From Caballeronia megalochromosomata (GTDB taxonomy: Bacteria > Pseudomonadota > Gammaproteobacteria > Burkholderiales > Burkholderiaceae), in the NCBI GenBank assembly GCA_001580565.1, contig LRBF01000014.1, positions 1 through 39,209 on the forward strand: a stretch of DNA of 39,209 bases, given 5' to 3'. Shown in pieces: positions 18,101 to 25,826 of the stretch. A model generated the notes under the pieces. It did no database searches. It saw only the letters and a list, made by a program, of their open reading frames with translations, and was not told where the DNA came from. The first letter of the stretch is position 1, and each line of letters opens with the position of its first letter. The position numbers and the translations under genes were made by a program.

Positions 18101-18563
18101 GTTCGAGCGTCTTCGCGGGTGGAGCTGCGGTGACGGCGGGCGGAATCAGATCGAGCGAAAACGCCAGGCTCGGCGCGGGACGGGTCGCGCGGCCGTAGGT
18201 GCGGGCGAGCCAGTAGCAGAAGTGGAACAGTTCGCGCGTGGCGTTTTGCGCGTCGGAGACGGCAATTTTCTTGACGCCGTGGACGGCGAGATTGCCGAGG
18301 TCCTTGATGAAGCGCGCTTTGGTGAACAGCGCTTCGCCGACGTTTTGACGGAACGTCGGCTCGTGGATCAGTGCGCTGAGGTTGTCCTGGTACGGGAGCT
18401 TGAATGCCTTGTCGTGCGTGTAGAGCCATGCGACCGCGATTTCGAGCGAACGGCGGGCGTAAAAGCAGGACGCGCGCGGGTCGCTGTTCGTAGATGCCTC
18501 CGCCCTGCTCGCCGCGTCGAAGAGCATGGACCATTCGGGGGTGAGGAAGGCGAAGTTGGTCAT
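15159..18563 (-). CDS. hsdR: Type I restriction endonuclease R subunit (1134 aa)
   Basis: HsdR is the motor and nuclease subunit of the HsdR2M2S complex; it translocates DNA with ATP and cuts unmodified DNA. The order is a DUF4145-like N-terminus (~1-130), a coiled coil (~150-205), the PD-(D/E)XK nuclease with Asp in YVDYVLW and EAKR (~250-267), then SF2 motors with Walker A MATGTGKTRT (~384), VVIDEAHRS (~475), GLTATP and QMVGRGTRLCPN, and a C-terminal EcoEI-type helical domain. All key residues are present and the length is normal. It lies 14 bp after hsdS. There is no Shine-Dalgarno: an A9 run reaches into the start codon (18563-18571). Expression may depend on coupling to hsdS. A 763-codon plus-strand open frame over this gene is a GC shadow. 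Confidence 0.96.
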   Translation of the reverse strand: MTNFAFLTPEWSMLFDAASRAEASTNSDPRASCFYARRSLEIAVAWLYTHDKAFKLPYQDNLSALIHEPTFRQNVGEALFTKARFIKDLGNLAVHGVKKIAVSDAQNATRELFHFCYWLARTYGRATRPAPSLAFSLDLIPPAVTAAPPAKTLEQIQRLNEELHAKDKRLSDLLADKTALDEELQKLREEVAAAKKVNSAQPDTHDYSEAETRRAFIDLMLKEAGWTLDPAKDHEVVVTGMPNNEGIGYVDYVLWADDGKPLALIEAKRTTKSPLEGEQQAKLYADCLERKHGRRPVIFLSNGYENWIWDDQSYPRRALQGFYKKAELELVIQRRTSRKKLAEAVIDTKIVERFYQTRAIRRIGETFEIDNQRKALLVMATGTGKTRTVIALADVLMRCNWAKRILFLADRVALVNQAVGAFKTHLPDASPVNLVTDKYTEGRVFVSTYPTMMGLIDDAHNGVRRFGVGHFDLVVIDEAHRSVYRKYRAIFDYFDSMLVGLTATPKDEVDKDTYSLFDLEKGVPTDAYGLDEAVANSHLVPPEPISVPLKFQRDGIRYDDLSEEEKEQWDAVEWNEDGTMPTEVDTEAMNKWLFNIDTVDKALEVLMTKGQKVAGGDLLGKTIIFAKNNDHAEFIARRFDTNYPQYKGHFARMVTYKTTYVQSLIDDFSKPEKMPHIAVSVDMLDTGIDVPEIVNLVFFKAVRSKTKFWQMVGRGTRLCPNLFGLGQDKKKFFIFDFCQNLEFFGASQDFAEGSTVEPLGTRLFKARLEMIGALDQRSKDDMSQSEPQPYGGHLSEGQLRKETAALLHSQVAAMNVDNFVVRPQRQFVDKFSQADAWQSLLPEDFHELSEHVADLPTTLLDSDEEAKRFDMLVLRAQLTILQAGTGFNGLREKIQRIAGELEEQIAIPAIKAQIALISAVASDDWWEDVTVPMLETARRRLRELIKLIPKVRKKIVYTDFEDELGEMSEVTLPQVTAGLNMVKFKEKARTFLRAHENHLALQRLRRNQPLTAADLEEFERMLVEAGGSPELIKAATEQSEGLGIFIRSLVGLEREAAMQAFSEFVSGTTATPDQIEFINLVVEELIQNGVMDASRLYETPFVDMCPSGPETIFLADQVDQLVTVLDLIRARAAA

Positions 18564-18577
18564 TTTTTTTTGCGTTT

Positions 18578-19762
18578 TTATAGGTTGCCGGTGAAGGCGC
18601 GGTGTTGGAGGGAGGTGAAAAATCCGTCCGCGGCGACAAGGGCGCGCACTTGCATCTCCTTAAGTCGCGCCACAGTCTTGATTCGATCGGAAAACATCAG
18701 TTGTGACTGCAGCGATGGCTCGAACACTCTTAGAGTTTTCAAGTCGTGGAGATTGACCGTCTTTTGCGCGACGCCTCGGGCAGCTCGGTCGACCTGTCTA
18801 CGCACGCCGGATGATCGAAGCATATAAGCACAAAATATGGAGTCAAGCTTTCTCCTGTCCGGTTTTATATGTGCAATGTGACGTTGAAAACAAAACTCTC
18901 TGTCGTGAGTTACCACGGCCGTGTTTCCGTACGAACCGACGGTCGTGTAGAGCACATCGCCAACCTCAATCGGACATCGCCGGGTGAGCTCCTGATAGGT
19001 TGCCTTGGAGATGTACTTATCGGTCTCGTAACGAATGATGCCGTCCACAATATTGCTGATGAAGAGAAACGGAATGCCTTCTTCTTCCCACTTCGGTGAT
19101 TGATGCGTACCGTCAGTGATTCTCACGCATAGCTCATCCAACTGAACAACCTGATGCTTTCTCAGATTGGTCGAGGGATCTCCGAACATTTCCATAAAAA
19201 TGGAATTCGCAAGAATTTCGAAATGCGTCAGAGCCAGCTGCCGCTTCGCACGTAGCGCGTTGGCTTTATCGAGAATCGCGGCGATGCGGCGTTGTTCTGC
19301 CAGATCCGGAAGCGGGATTTGGAGGGACTCGAGGAAATGCTTCGGAACGCGCCTCTGACCCGCACTGCCGGTCATCTTCCGCTCACCTTCTATGAGCACC
19401 TTCTCTCGTCGAAGGAAGTTCACCAAGTAACGAGCGTCGAGCTTTTGCGGTTGGGGGCGCAAAACATGAAACTCTGTTGATCCGAATGCGAATTCGGAGC
19501 GGACTCTCGCTTCCGCAATCTTTCCATTTTCGAAGCATGGCGTGATCTTGGCGAGAAGCACATCACCGTCTGCAAAACACGTGTAGCCTTTTTGGACTTC
19601 ACTATACGGACGTGTCTCTGCAGTTGATGCGACTGAATTCCCCGCTTCCACTACTGACATAGGGAAGAAATCGAGCTCGTCGTCATGCGAAATAGACCCT
19701 GTGTCATTCGCAGGATTCAGTGATATGACCTCGCCCAAGGGAACAGAATGAACTCGCGTCAC
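18578..19762 (-). CDS. hsdS: Type I restriction-modification specificity subunit S (394 aa)
   Basis: HsdS chooses the DNA target of both methylation and cleavage. Two target recognition domains are visible: TRD1 at residues ~5-150 and TRD2 at ~215-360. They are separated by the central conserved helix containing EQRRIAAILDKANALRAKR and FMEMFGDP; a second conserved segment ends in FTSLQHRAFTGNL at the C-terminus. The length is typical for a full two-half subunit, so a bipartite recognition site is expected, though its sequence cannot be read from here. The start (ATG 19762) overlaps the hsdM stop as ATGA, indicating coupled translation. Local GC is visibly lower than in hsdR and hsdM, common for HsdS and consistent with exchange of recognition domains. 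Confidence 0.95.
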   Translation of the reverse strand: MTRVHSVPLGEVISLNPANDTGSISHDDELDFFPMSVVEAGNSVASTAETRPYSEVQKGYTCFADGDVLLAKITPCFENGKIAEARVRSEFAFGSTEFHVLRPQPQKLDARYLVNFLRREKVLIEGERKMTGSAGQRRVPKHFLESLQIPLPDLAEQRRIAAILDKANALRAKRQLALTHFEILANSIFMEMFGDPSTNLRKHQVVQLDELCVRITDGTHQSPKWEEEGIPFLFISNIVDGIIRYETDKYISKATYQELTRRCPIEVGDVLYTTVGSYGNTAVVTHDREFCFQRHIAHIKPDRRKLDSIFCAYMLRSSGVRRQVDRAARGVAQKTVNLHDLKTLRVFEPSLQSQLMFSDRIKTVARLKEMQVRALVAADGFFTSLQHRAFTGNL

Positions 19763-21297
19763 TTCAACATCCCCTCAAGCTCCTTCATCCCCGCCTGAAT
19801 CTCCGCTTCGAGCGCATTCAGCTTCGCCAGAATCTCCAGCGGCGGCAAATGATCGACCGTCTCATGCACCACTTCCTTATATCGATTGATCGACAGGTCA
19901 TAACCCTGCGCCGCGATATCCGCCTTCGGCACGCAGAAGCTCTGCTCCGTACGCACGCGCTGACGCTCCGTGCCATCACGCAGACTCCAGCGCGTCAGCA
20001 CATCCGGCAAGTTGTTCTTCTCGTGCTCCGCTTCCGTCAAGGCAATCGCAGGTGTAACGCCGAGTTTTTCCTCACTCAACAACGGCTGACGCTTGTCATC
20101 GAGACTGCGCCCATCGGCTTCCATGTCGTAGAACCACACGTGATCCGTGCCGCCCGAGTTCGTCTTGGTGAAAAGCAGAATCGCAGTGGACACGCCCGCG
20201 TAAGGCTTGAACACGCCCGAGGGCAACGAAACGATCGCATCGAGCTTCTGATCTTCGACGATCATCCGCCGCAATTCCTTGTGCGCCTTGCTCGATCCAA
20301 AGAGCACGCCATCCGGCACGATAACCGCCGCCCGACCGCCCGGCTTCAGCAGCCGCAGGAACAGCGCGAGAAACAACAGTTCCGTCTTCTTCGTCTTGAC
20401 GATACTCAACAAATCCTTCGCCGTATTCTCATAGTCCAGCGAACCCGCAAACGGCGGATTCGCGAGAATTAATGAATATTTCTCGTCGTCCTCCGCATGA
20501 CCTTGCGCGAGCGAGTCCTTGTACCGCACGTCCGGATTGTCGACGCCATGCAGCGCCATGTTCATGCTGCCTATTCGCAGCATCGTATTGTCGAAGTCGT
20601 AGCCGTGGAACATGCCATGGTGAAAGTGCTCGCGTTCGGCCGCATCGCGCAGCATCGAAGGGTGCTTGTCACGCAGATACTCGCCCGCTGCCACCAGAAA
20701 CCCGCATGTGCCGCTGGCTGGATCGCAGATCACGTCCGCTGGCGCCGGTGCCGTGAGTTCGACCATCAACTGGATGATGTGCCTCGGCGTGCGGAACTGG
20801 CCGTTCTGACCAGCGCTGGCAATCTTGCCGAGCATATATTCGTAGAGATCGCCCTTGGTATCGCGATCTTCCATCGGCACGTGGTCGAGCATGTCGACGA
20901 CCTTGGCCAGCAAGCTCGGCGTCGGAATAGTGAAGCGCGCGTCGCGCATGTGATGCGCGTAGGTCGAGCCGTCCGCACTCATCGTGCGCAAAAACGGAAA
21001 GACATGCTTGTCGATAAGCGTGAACATATCGGGCGCGGCGAAATGTTTGAAGCGCGACCAACGCATGTCATCGTAGGACTGTCCACCGGAGTCGGCGCCG
21101 TCGGGGAATATGCGACGTGCTATCGGCTTCTTCGTGACAGTGGCCTTGCGCTCTTCGAGCGTATGGATGTCATCCAGGCGACGGAGGAACAACAAATAGG
21201 TGATTTGCTCCATGACCTCGAGCGGATTCGAAATTCCGCCCGACCAGAAGGCATTCCAGATGGAATCGACTTGATTGCGTAGTGTGCCAGTGAGCAT
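19759..21297 (-). CDS. hsdM: Type I restriction-modification DNA methyltransferase subunit M (512 aa)
   Basis: HsdM methylates adenine (N6) at the site picked by HsdS, protecting host DNA. The HsdM_N helical domain occupies ~5-140, with YLLFLRRLDD. The AdoMet-binding motif I is DPASGTCGFLVAAGEYL (~190) and the catalytic motif IV is LANPPFAG (~265). The C-terminus is helical, ending in a predicted coiled coil (LEILAKLNALEAEIQAGM). It is the first gene of hsdM-hsdS-hsdR. The start ATG 21297 has no clear Shine-Dalgarno. The gene looks intact and of normal length. Confidence 0.96.
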   Translation of the reverse strand: MLTGTLRNQVDSIWNAFWSGGISNPLEVMEQITYLLFLRRLDDIHTLEERKATVTKKPIARRIFPDGADSGGQSYDDMRWSRFKHFAAPDMFTLIDKHVFPFLRTMSADGSTYAHHMRDARFTIPTPSLLAKVVDMLDHVPMEDRDTKGDLYEYMLGKIASAGQNGQFRTPRHIIQLMVELTAPAPADVICDPASGTCGFLVAAGEYLRDKHPSMLRDAAEREHFHHGMFHGYDFDNTMLRIGSMNMALHGVDNPDVRYKDSLAQGHAEDDEKYSLILANPPFAGSLDYENTAKDLLSIVKTKKTELLFLALFLRLLKPGGRAAVIVPDGVLFGSSKAHKELRRMIVEDQKLDAIVSLPSGVFKPYAGVSTAILLFTKTNSGGTDHVWFYDMEADGRSLDDKRQPLLSEEKLGVTPAIALTEAEHEKNNLPDVLTRWSLRDGTERQRVRTEQSFCVPKADIAAQGYDLSINRYKEVVHETVDHLPPLEILAKLNALEAEIQAGMKELEGMLK

Positions 21298-21656
21298 CGA
21301 TATTTTGCTTTTACAAGTTAAATGGCGTCAAAACGCATAAACGCCAGAGGCCGGATTTCGCTGGATTTTACTTGAAACAGTGGGCCGTTCCGCGGGAAGG
21401 CGATCTGTCGTTGACGTTGGCACACGGTCCCGGCCCCTACTGTTTCGGCCGCCGAATGAGGCTGCCATTGCTTGTCACAGGAGTTGGAGCGACAGTCGAC
21501 CATTTACGTAATGAGCGGCAACGCCAATGAGAACACGACGTCCACGACGAATGACCGCAACTGGCCGACAACAGCCTATCGACAAACCGTCTTCGCGACG
21601 GCACGAAAAAAAGCCGCTCCTGAGAGCGGCTCTTCACGCTTGCGACAAACGCAGCT
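21298..21656. other. Intergenic region between hsdM and ilvD
   Basis: About 360 bp hold the ilvD terminator at the right and, at the left, an AT-rich stretch before hsdM. That stretch contains TTGACG (minus strand, about 21324-21329), a fair -35, but no good -10 at the right spacing, so the hsdM promoter is unresolved. The middle has minus-strand frames that look like fragments of coding sequence broken by stops; I cannot name them. Confidence 0.4.
21606..21631 (-). terminator. Rho-independent terminator of ilvD
   Basis: On the minus strand an 8-bp perfect stem AGCCGCTC / GAGCGGCT with a 4-nt loop is followed by a run of T (21606-21612 on the plus strand are A). It lies about 26 bp after the ilvD stop and should separate ilvD from hsdM transcription. 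Confidence 0.88.
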
Positions 21657-23516
21657 TCAGTCGTCGAGCAACGACACATCCCGCACCGCGCCCTTGTCCG
21701 CCGACATCACCAGCTTCGCATACGCCTTCAGCGCCGCCGACACCTTGCGCGGACGCTGCTTCGCGGGCTTCCAGCCCTTCGCGTTCTGCTCCTCGCGACG
21801 GCGCGCGAGTTCCTCGTCGGAGAGCAGCACGTCGATCGTGCGATTGGGAATGTCGATACGAATCCTGTCACCGTCGCGCACGAGACCGATCGCGCCGCCC
21901 GCCGCCGCTTCGGGCGAGCAATGGCCGATCGACAGGCCCGAGGTGCCGCCCGAGAAGCGGCCGTCCGTCAGCAGCGCACACACCTTGCCGAGACCCTTCG
22001 ACTTGATGTAACTCGTCGGATAGAGCATTTCCTGCATGCCAGGGCCGCCCTTCGGACCTTCGTAACGGACGATGACGACATCGCCGGCCTTGACCTTGTC
22101 GTTGAGGATGTTCTCCACCGCTTCATCCTGCGACTCGGTGACATGCGCGGTGCCTTCGAACACGAGAATGCTCTCATCGACGCCCGCGGTCTTCACGACG
22201 CAGCCGTCCAGCGCGATATTGCCTCTAAGCACCGCGAGACCGCCTTCCTTCGAGAACGCGTGCTCGTAAGAGCGGATGCAGCCTTCGGCGCGGTCCGTGT
22301 CGAGACTCGGCCAGCGCGTGTTCTGGCTGAATGCCACTTGCGTCGGAACACCGGCGGGGCCAGCCATGTAGAAGGTCCTGACCGCTTCGTCTTCGGTGCG
22401 CTTGACGTCCCATTGATCGAGCGCGTCCTTCAGCGTGGGCGCGTGCACGGTCGGCACGTCGGTATGCAGCTTGCCCGCGCGATCCAGTTCGCCAAGGATC
22501 GCCATGATGCCGCCCGCGCGATGCACGTCCTCGATGTGATACTTGTTCGTGTTCGGCGCGACCTTGCACAGTTGCGGCACGGTGCGCGAGAGACGGTCGA
22601 TGTCCGTCATCGTGAAGTCGATCTCGGCTTCGCGCGCGATGGCCAGCAAGTGCAGGATGGTATTGGTCGAGCCACCCATCGCGATATCGAGCGTCATCGC
22701 ATTCTCGAAAGCCTTGAAGCCCACCGAACGCGGCAGCACGCGCGCCTCTTCCTGCTCGTAGTAACGGCGCGCCAGTTCGACGATGCCGCGTCCCGCGCGT
22801 TTGAAAAGCTGCTCGCGGTCAGCGTGCGTCGCGACGACGGTGCCGTTGCCCGGCAGCGAAAGGCCGAGCGCTTCGGTGAGGCAGTTCATCGAGTTGGCCG
22901 TGAACATACCCGAGCAGGAGCCGCACGTCGGGCACGCGTTGCGTTCGACTTCCGCGACGTCGGCGTCCGAGTAGGAGGCGTCGGCGGCGATCACCATGGC
23001 ATCGACGAGATCGAGCTTCTTCAGCTCGATGGCTTTGGTCTTCGGATTCGCGAGGCGTGTCTTGCCCGCTTCCATCGGGCCGCCGGACACGAAGATCACA
23101 GGGATGTTGAGGCGCATCGCGGCCATCAGCATGCCCGGGGTGATCTTGTCGCAGTTCGAGATGCACACCATGGCGTCGGCGCAATGCGCGTTGACCATAT
23201 ATTCGACCGAATCCGCGATGATGTCCCGGCTCGGCAGCGAATAGAGCATGCCGTCGTGACCCATCGCGATGCCGTCATCGACGGCGATCGTGTTGAATTC
23301 CTTCGCCACGCCGCCCGCGGCCTCGATCTCGCGCGCGACGAGCTGGCCCAGATCTTTCAGGTGCACGTGTCCCGGTACGAACTGGGTGAACGAGTTGACG
23401 ACGGCGATGATCGGCTTCGAGAAATCTTCGTCTTTCATGCCGGTGGCGCGCCACAACGAGCGCGCGCCCGCCATGTTGCGGCCGGCAGTGGAGGTTTTGG
23501 AACGGTAAGTGGGCAT
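21657..23516 (-). CDS. ilvD: Dihydroxy-acid dehydratase (619 aa)
   Basis: IlvD is a cytoplasmic iron-sulfur enzyme. It converts 2,3-dihydroxy-isovalerate and 2,3-dihydroxy-3-methylvalerate to the 2-keto acids for valine, leucine and isoleucine. Visible motifs include the substrate/metal region [11 protein letters not shown], the cluster-ligand regions [12 protein letters not shown] and [19 protein letters not shown], the family signature [20 protein letters not shown] near the C-terminus, and [16 protein letters not shown] loops. The frame is open to 23684, but residue 57 (ATG 23516, MPTYRSKTS) is the conventional start and gives the usual ~616-619 residue length. This is a core housekeeping gene flanked by a restriction operon and a capsule locus. 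No leader-peptide attenuator was seen upstream. Confidence 0.97.
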   Translation of the reverse strand: MPTYRSKTSTAGRNMAGARSLWRATGMKDEDFSKPIIAVVNSFTQFVPGHVHLKDLGQLVAREIEAAGGVAKEFNTIAVDDGIAMGHDGMLYSLPSRDIIADSVEYMVNAHCADAMVCISNCDKITPGMLMAAMRLNIPVIFVSGGPMEAGKTRLANPKTKAIELKKLDLVDAMVIAADASYSDADVAEVERNACPTCGSCSGMFTANSMNCLTEALGLSLPGNGTVVATHADREQLFKRAGRGIVELARRYYEQEEARVLPRSVGFKAFENAMTLDIAMGGSTNTILHLLAIAREAEIDFTMTDIDRLSRTVPQLCKVAPNTNKYHIEDVHRAGGIMAILGELDRAGKLHTDVPTVHAPTLKDALDQWDVKRTEDEAVRTFYMAGPAGVPTQVAFSQNTRWPSLDTDRAEGCIRSYEHAFSKEGGLAVLRGNIALDGCVVKTAGVDESILVFEGTAHVTESQDEAVENILNDKVKAGDVVIVRYEGPKGGPGMQEMLYPTSYIKSKGLGKVCALLTDGRFSGGTSGLSIGHCSPEAAAGGAIGLVRDGDRIRIDIPNRTIDVLLSDEELARRREEQNAKGWKPAKQRPRKVSAALKAYAKLVMSADKGAVRDVSLLDD

Positions 23517-23622
23517 CGTGGTTGCTGTTGGAATATCGCGGGATGAGAGCGGGCCACGAGGGTAAAGGCCCTTGCGCGCCGGGGTTGGCGACCTTTTGGG
23601 TCGGGTGGGCGCGAATTTTGGG

Positions 23623-23647
23623 ATTATCACATACCTGGTTTGTTCAA
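23623..23647 (-). promoter_or_regulatory. Possible ilvD promoter with extended -10
   Basis: Minus strand: TGTGATAAT (-10 GATAAT at 23623-23628, with the TGn extension) lies about 107 bp before the ilvD ATG. TTGAAC at 23642-23647 is only 13 bp upstream, too close for a standard -35, so the extended -10 carries the case. It sits in the gap between kpsC and ilvD. Confidence 0.3.
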
Positions 23648-23759
23648 TTCGCGTGCGCATCCGCGTACGAATACGCCTCCACATGCTCCAGGTGTTGATA
23701 GGCTCGCCGCGCTCCCGTAGCTCTGGCAGGATGAGCCGCCTCGATCGAAGACTCGCGGA

Positions 23760-25823
23760 TCAAGGCTGCAGGGGACGCGATGGCCCGACGAGCGAGCGCC
23801 AGCGCGCGGCCAGCCGAAGAGTTGCGTCCAGCCAGACATTGCGTGCGCGTGAGTCGCGCTTGGCTGATCGGCGTGCATCTAGCTCGCACAGTATGCGTTC
23901 CGGCGTCGTGAAGCGGCCTGTCATCTCGCTCACATAGGTCGGGTAGAGGATCAGGGTCGCGGCGACCAGCATATCGAGCGAGATAAGCCGTTCACGCCGC
24001 GCGGCGCGATGCCGGTCTTCCGTGAGCCCCCAGCCCGCATAAAAGGGAAGCCCGTGCACCGTCACCTGCTTTCCGTGCAGAAGCGCTTCAAAGCCGACGA
24101 GCGAAGTCATGACGTGCACCGCATCCACCTCGCGAACCACATCGATGATCGAATGGTCGTGAAGCACTTCATCGCAAAGTCTCGCGCTCTCATGACCCGG
24201 CACGGCGCCGGGACGCAAGCCCGCGACCACATCCGGATGAGGCTTGTAGACGATGTAGGCATCCGACTCCTCACGCCGCACCGCTTCCAGAAAGGCAAGG
24301 TTTGTCCTGATCCCAACGCCGCCATAGGTCAGCGACGCATCGCCCTCTACCTGCCCGGCGACGAGCACGACGCGACTCGCCGACGCCGGCCGCCGCCAAA
24401 GTGTGCCGCCCAAGTTATATTTGGTCAGGCGCCGGGCAACGATGCTTTCCCGCAAACGAGCCGCACGCTCGAGCAACGCCGCGTCGAACAGGGTGTGGGA
24501 GAGAATCTGCTCGATGCGCGACGCCGATCGCGCGTCATAGTAGACGCCACGATCGTCGAGTACCCACGACGAAGGCTTGACAAGTGCCGCACCCAGTCCG
24601 ACCGAACGTACGAAGCCGTCTTCCACTCGGATGAGCAGGCGCCCGTCATCGGGCGCACCCGCGTCAACCGGCCTGCTCCCCCAGACGGCCAGCGCCTGCG
24701 CGCTGGACGGTACCTTCCGGGCATGGCGCACGAACTTCACTTCGCTGCCGCCGAAGAACGCCCGGGCAATCGGCTTTTTCCACCGGGAGAATCCAAGTGC
24801 GTGAATGGTTTCAGGGAACCGCGCGCACATCCGTCTCTGCAATGCGATGTGCTCGATCACCGTCTCGACTTCGCAGCGTACGCCCTGCTCGGGATCTACA
24901 TAACGAGGATACGCGACGAGCGCGGCGTACACGAGATCTTCCAGCGCGACGACCCCGCGACGCTCAGGCGCGGCAAGCGCGTCAACGCTGAGACCCCAAC
25001 CCGCGTAGAACGGCATGCCGAAGGTGCGCACCGCGCGGCCCCAGAGAAGCGCCTCGAATCCGATCTGCGAGCTGACCGTGTAGACCGCCTGCGCGTGCTC
25101 GATGAGATCAGGCGCATGAACATGCCGCCCCATGACTTCGACCCTCGACGCCATGCCGGGCGTGAGCGCGTCAAAATGTCCGGCTTTGCGGCCGGCAAAC
25201 ACATCCGGGTGAACTTTAAGAATGACTTTGCTGTCCGGATGTTCGTCGAGCGCTGCTTCGAGCATCGCCCTGAACGCGCTGGATGTCGCCAGTGCACCGT
25301 CGATCGATGCGTCGCCGTTCGTCTGATCGGCAACGAGCACGTAGTCTCGCTGCGGAATCACGCAGTCTCGAGCATGGTTGTACTTTGACAGCCGATGCGT
25401 GCGCCATGCGTCGATCAGTGCACGAGTGCGATCGAGCGACTCATGCGGGCAACCGGTGGCAACGAGCCGTTCCAGGCGCGAACTCTGCCGCGCGTCGTAA
25501 TAGATGCCGATGTCGTCGATGACGAGCGACAGCGCCTGCGGATCCGTGCCATCACCCGCTGATCGCAGGAAGCCATCTTCAAGGAGCCAGCAGGGCAAGC
25601 CGCTTTGTTCCGCCAGGTCTCGCGCGAGTTTCCCGCTGCGTTTGTTGCCCCAGCCCGCGATCGCCGAATATCTTTGCGCAAGGTCGCGCCGCGACCTGCG
25701 AAGAACATCGACCCGCGCGCCAAGGTGCGTTTCGATATACCGACGGCTGACAATTCCAGCCGAGGTGACGGCGACATTTAAGCGATGGTCATTCATCTTT
25801 ACGGAGCGTAAGCCTTCTTGCAT
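23760..25823 (-). CDS. kpsC: Capsule Kdo-linker glycosyltransferase KpsC (687 aa)
   Basis: KpsC is a cytoplasmic dual beta-Kdo transferase. With KpsS it builds the short poly-Kdo linker on phosphatidylglycerol to which ABC-exported capsules are attached. Two homologous halves are visible. Half one (~10-330) has the conserved stretches AGWGNKRSGKLARDLA, LLEDGFLRS, SLVIDDIGIYYDARQSSRLE and PFYAGWGLS. Half two (~345-640) has VWGSRPVDAG, LIRVEDGFVRSVGLG, SWVLDDRGVYYDARSASRIE, VYKPHPDVVAG and PFYAGWGLTED. This matches the usual two-domain length. ATG 25823 lies 3 nt after the polymerase stop; an internal ATG at 25796 is an alternative start. It is the last gene of the minus-strand capsule operon. 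I see no terminator after it. Confidence 0.95.
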   Translation of the reverse strand: MQEGLRSVKMNDHRLNVAVTSAGIVSRRYIETHLGARVDVLRRSRRDLAQRYSAIAGWGNKRSGKLARDLAEQSGLPCWLLEDGFLRSAGDGTDPQALSLVIDDIGIYYDARQSSRLERLVATGCPHESLDRTRALIDAWRTHRLSKYNHARDCVIPQRDYVLVADQTNGDASIDGALATSSAFRAMLEAALDEHPDSKVILKVHPDVFAGRKAGHFDALTPGMASRVEVMGRHVHAPDLIEHAQAVYTVSSQIGFEALLWGRAVRTFGMPFYAGWGLSVDALAAPERRGVVALEDLVYAALVAYPRYVDPEQGVRCEVETVIEHIALQRRMCARFPETIHALGFSRWKKPIARAFFGGSEVKFVRHARKVPSSAQALAVWGSRPVDAGAPDDGRLLIRVEDGFVRSVGLGAALVKPSSWVLDDRGVYYDARSASRIEQILSHTLFDAALLERAARLRESIVARRLTKYNLGGTLWRRPASASRVVLVAGQVEGDASLTYGGVGIRTNLAFLEAVRREESDAYIVYKPHPDVVAGLRPGAVPGHESARLCDEVLHDHSIIDVVREVDAVHVMTSLVGFEALLHGKQVTVHGLPFYAGWGLTEDRHRAARRERLISLDMLVAATLILYPTYVSEMTGRFTTPERILCELDARRSAKRDSRARNVWLDATLRLAARWRSLVGPSRPLQP

Positions 25824-25826
25824 CGA

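Noticed and set aside
16536..18827. 763-codon open frame on the plus strand
   Set aside because: Antisense to hsdR. No protein family is recognisable in it, while the minus strand encodes a full HsdR. It is a high-GC shadow.
21921..23546. 541-codon plus-strand frame opposite ilvD
   Set aside because: ilvD on the minus strand is certain; this frame is rich in Arg, His and Val with no family features.
21657..23684. Longer ilvD start at 23684
   Set aside because: The extra 56 residues are Arg/Pro-rich and unlike IlvD; they overlap the candidate promoter. ATG 23516 gives the standard protein.
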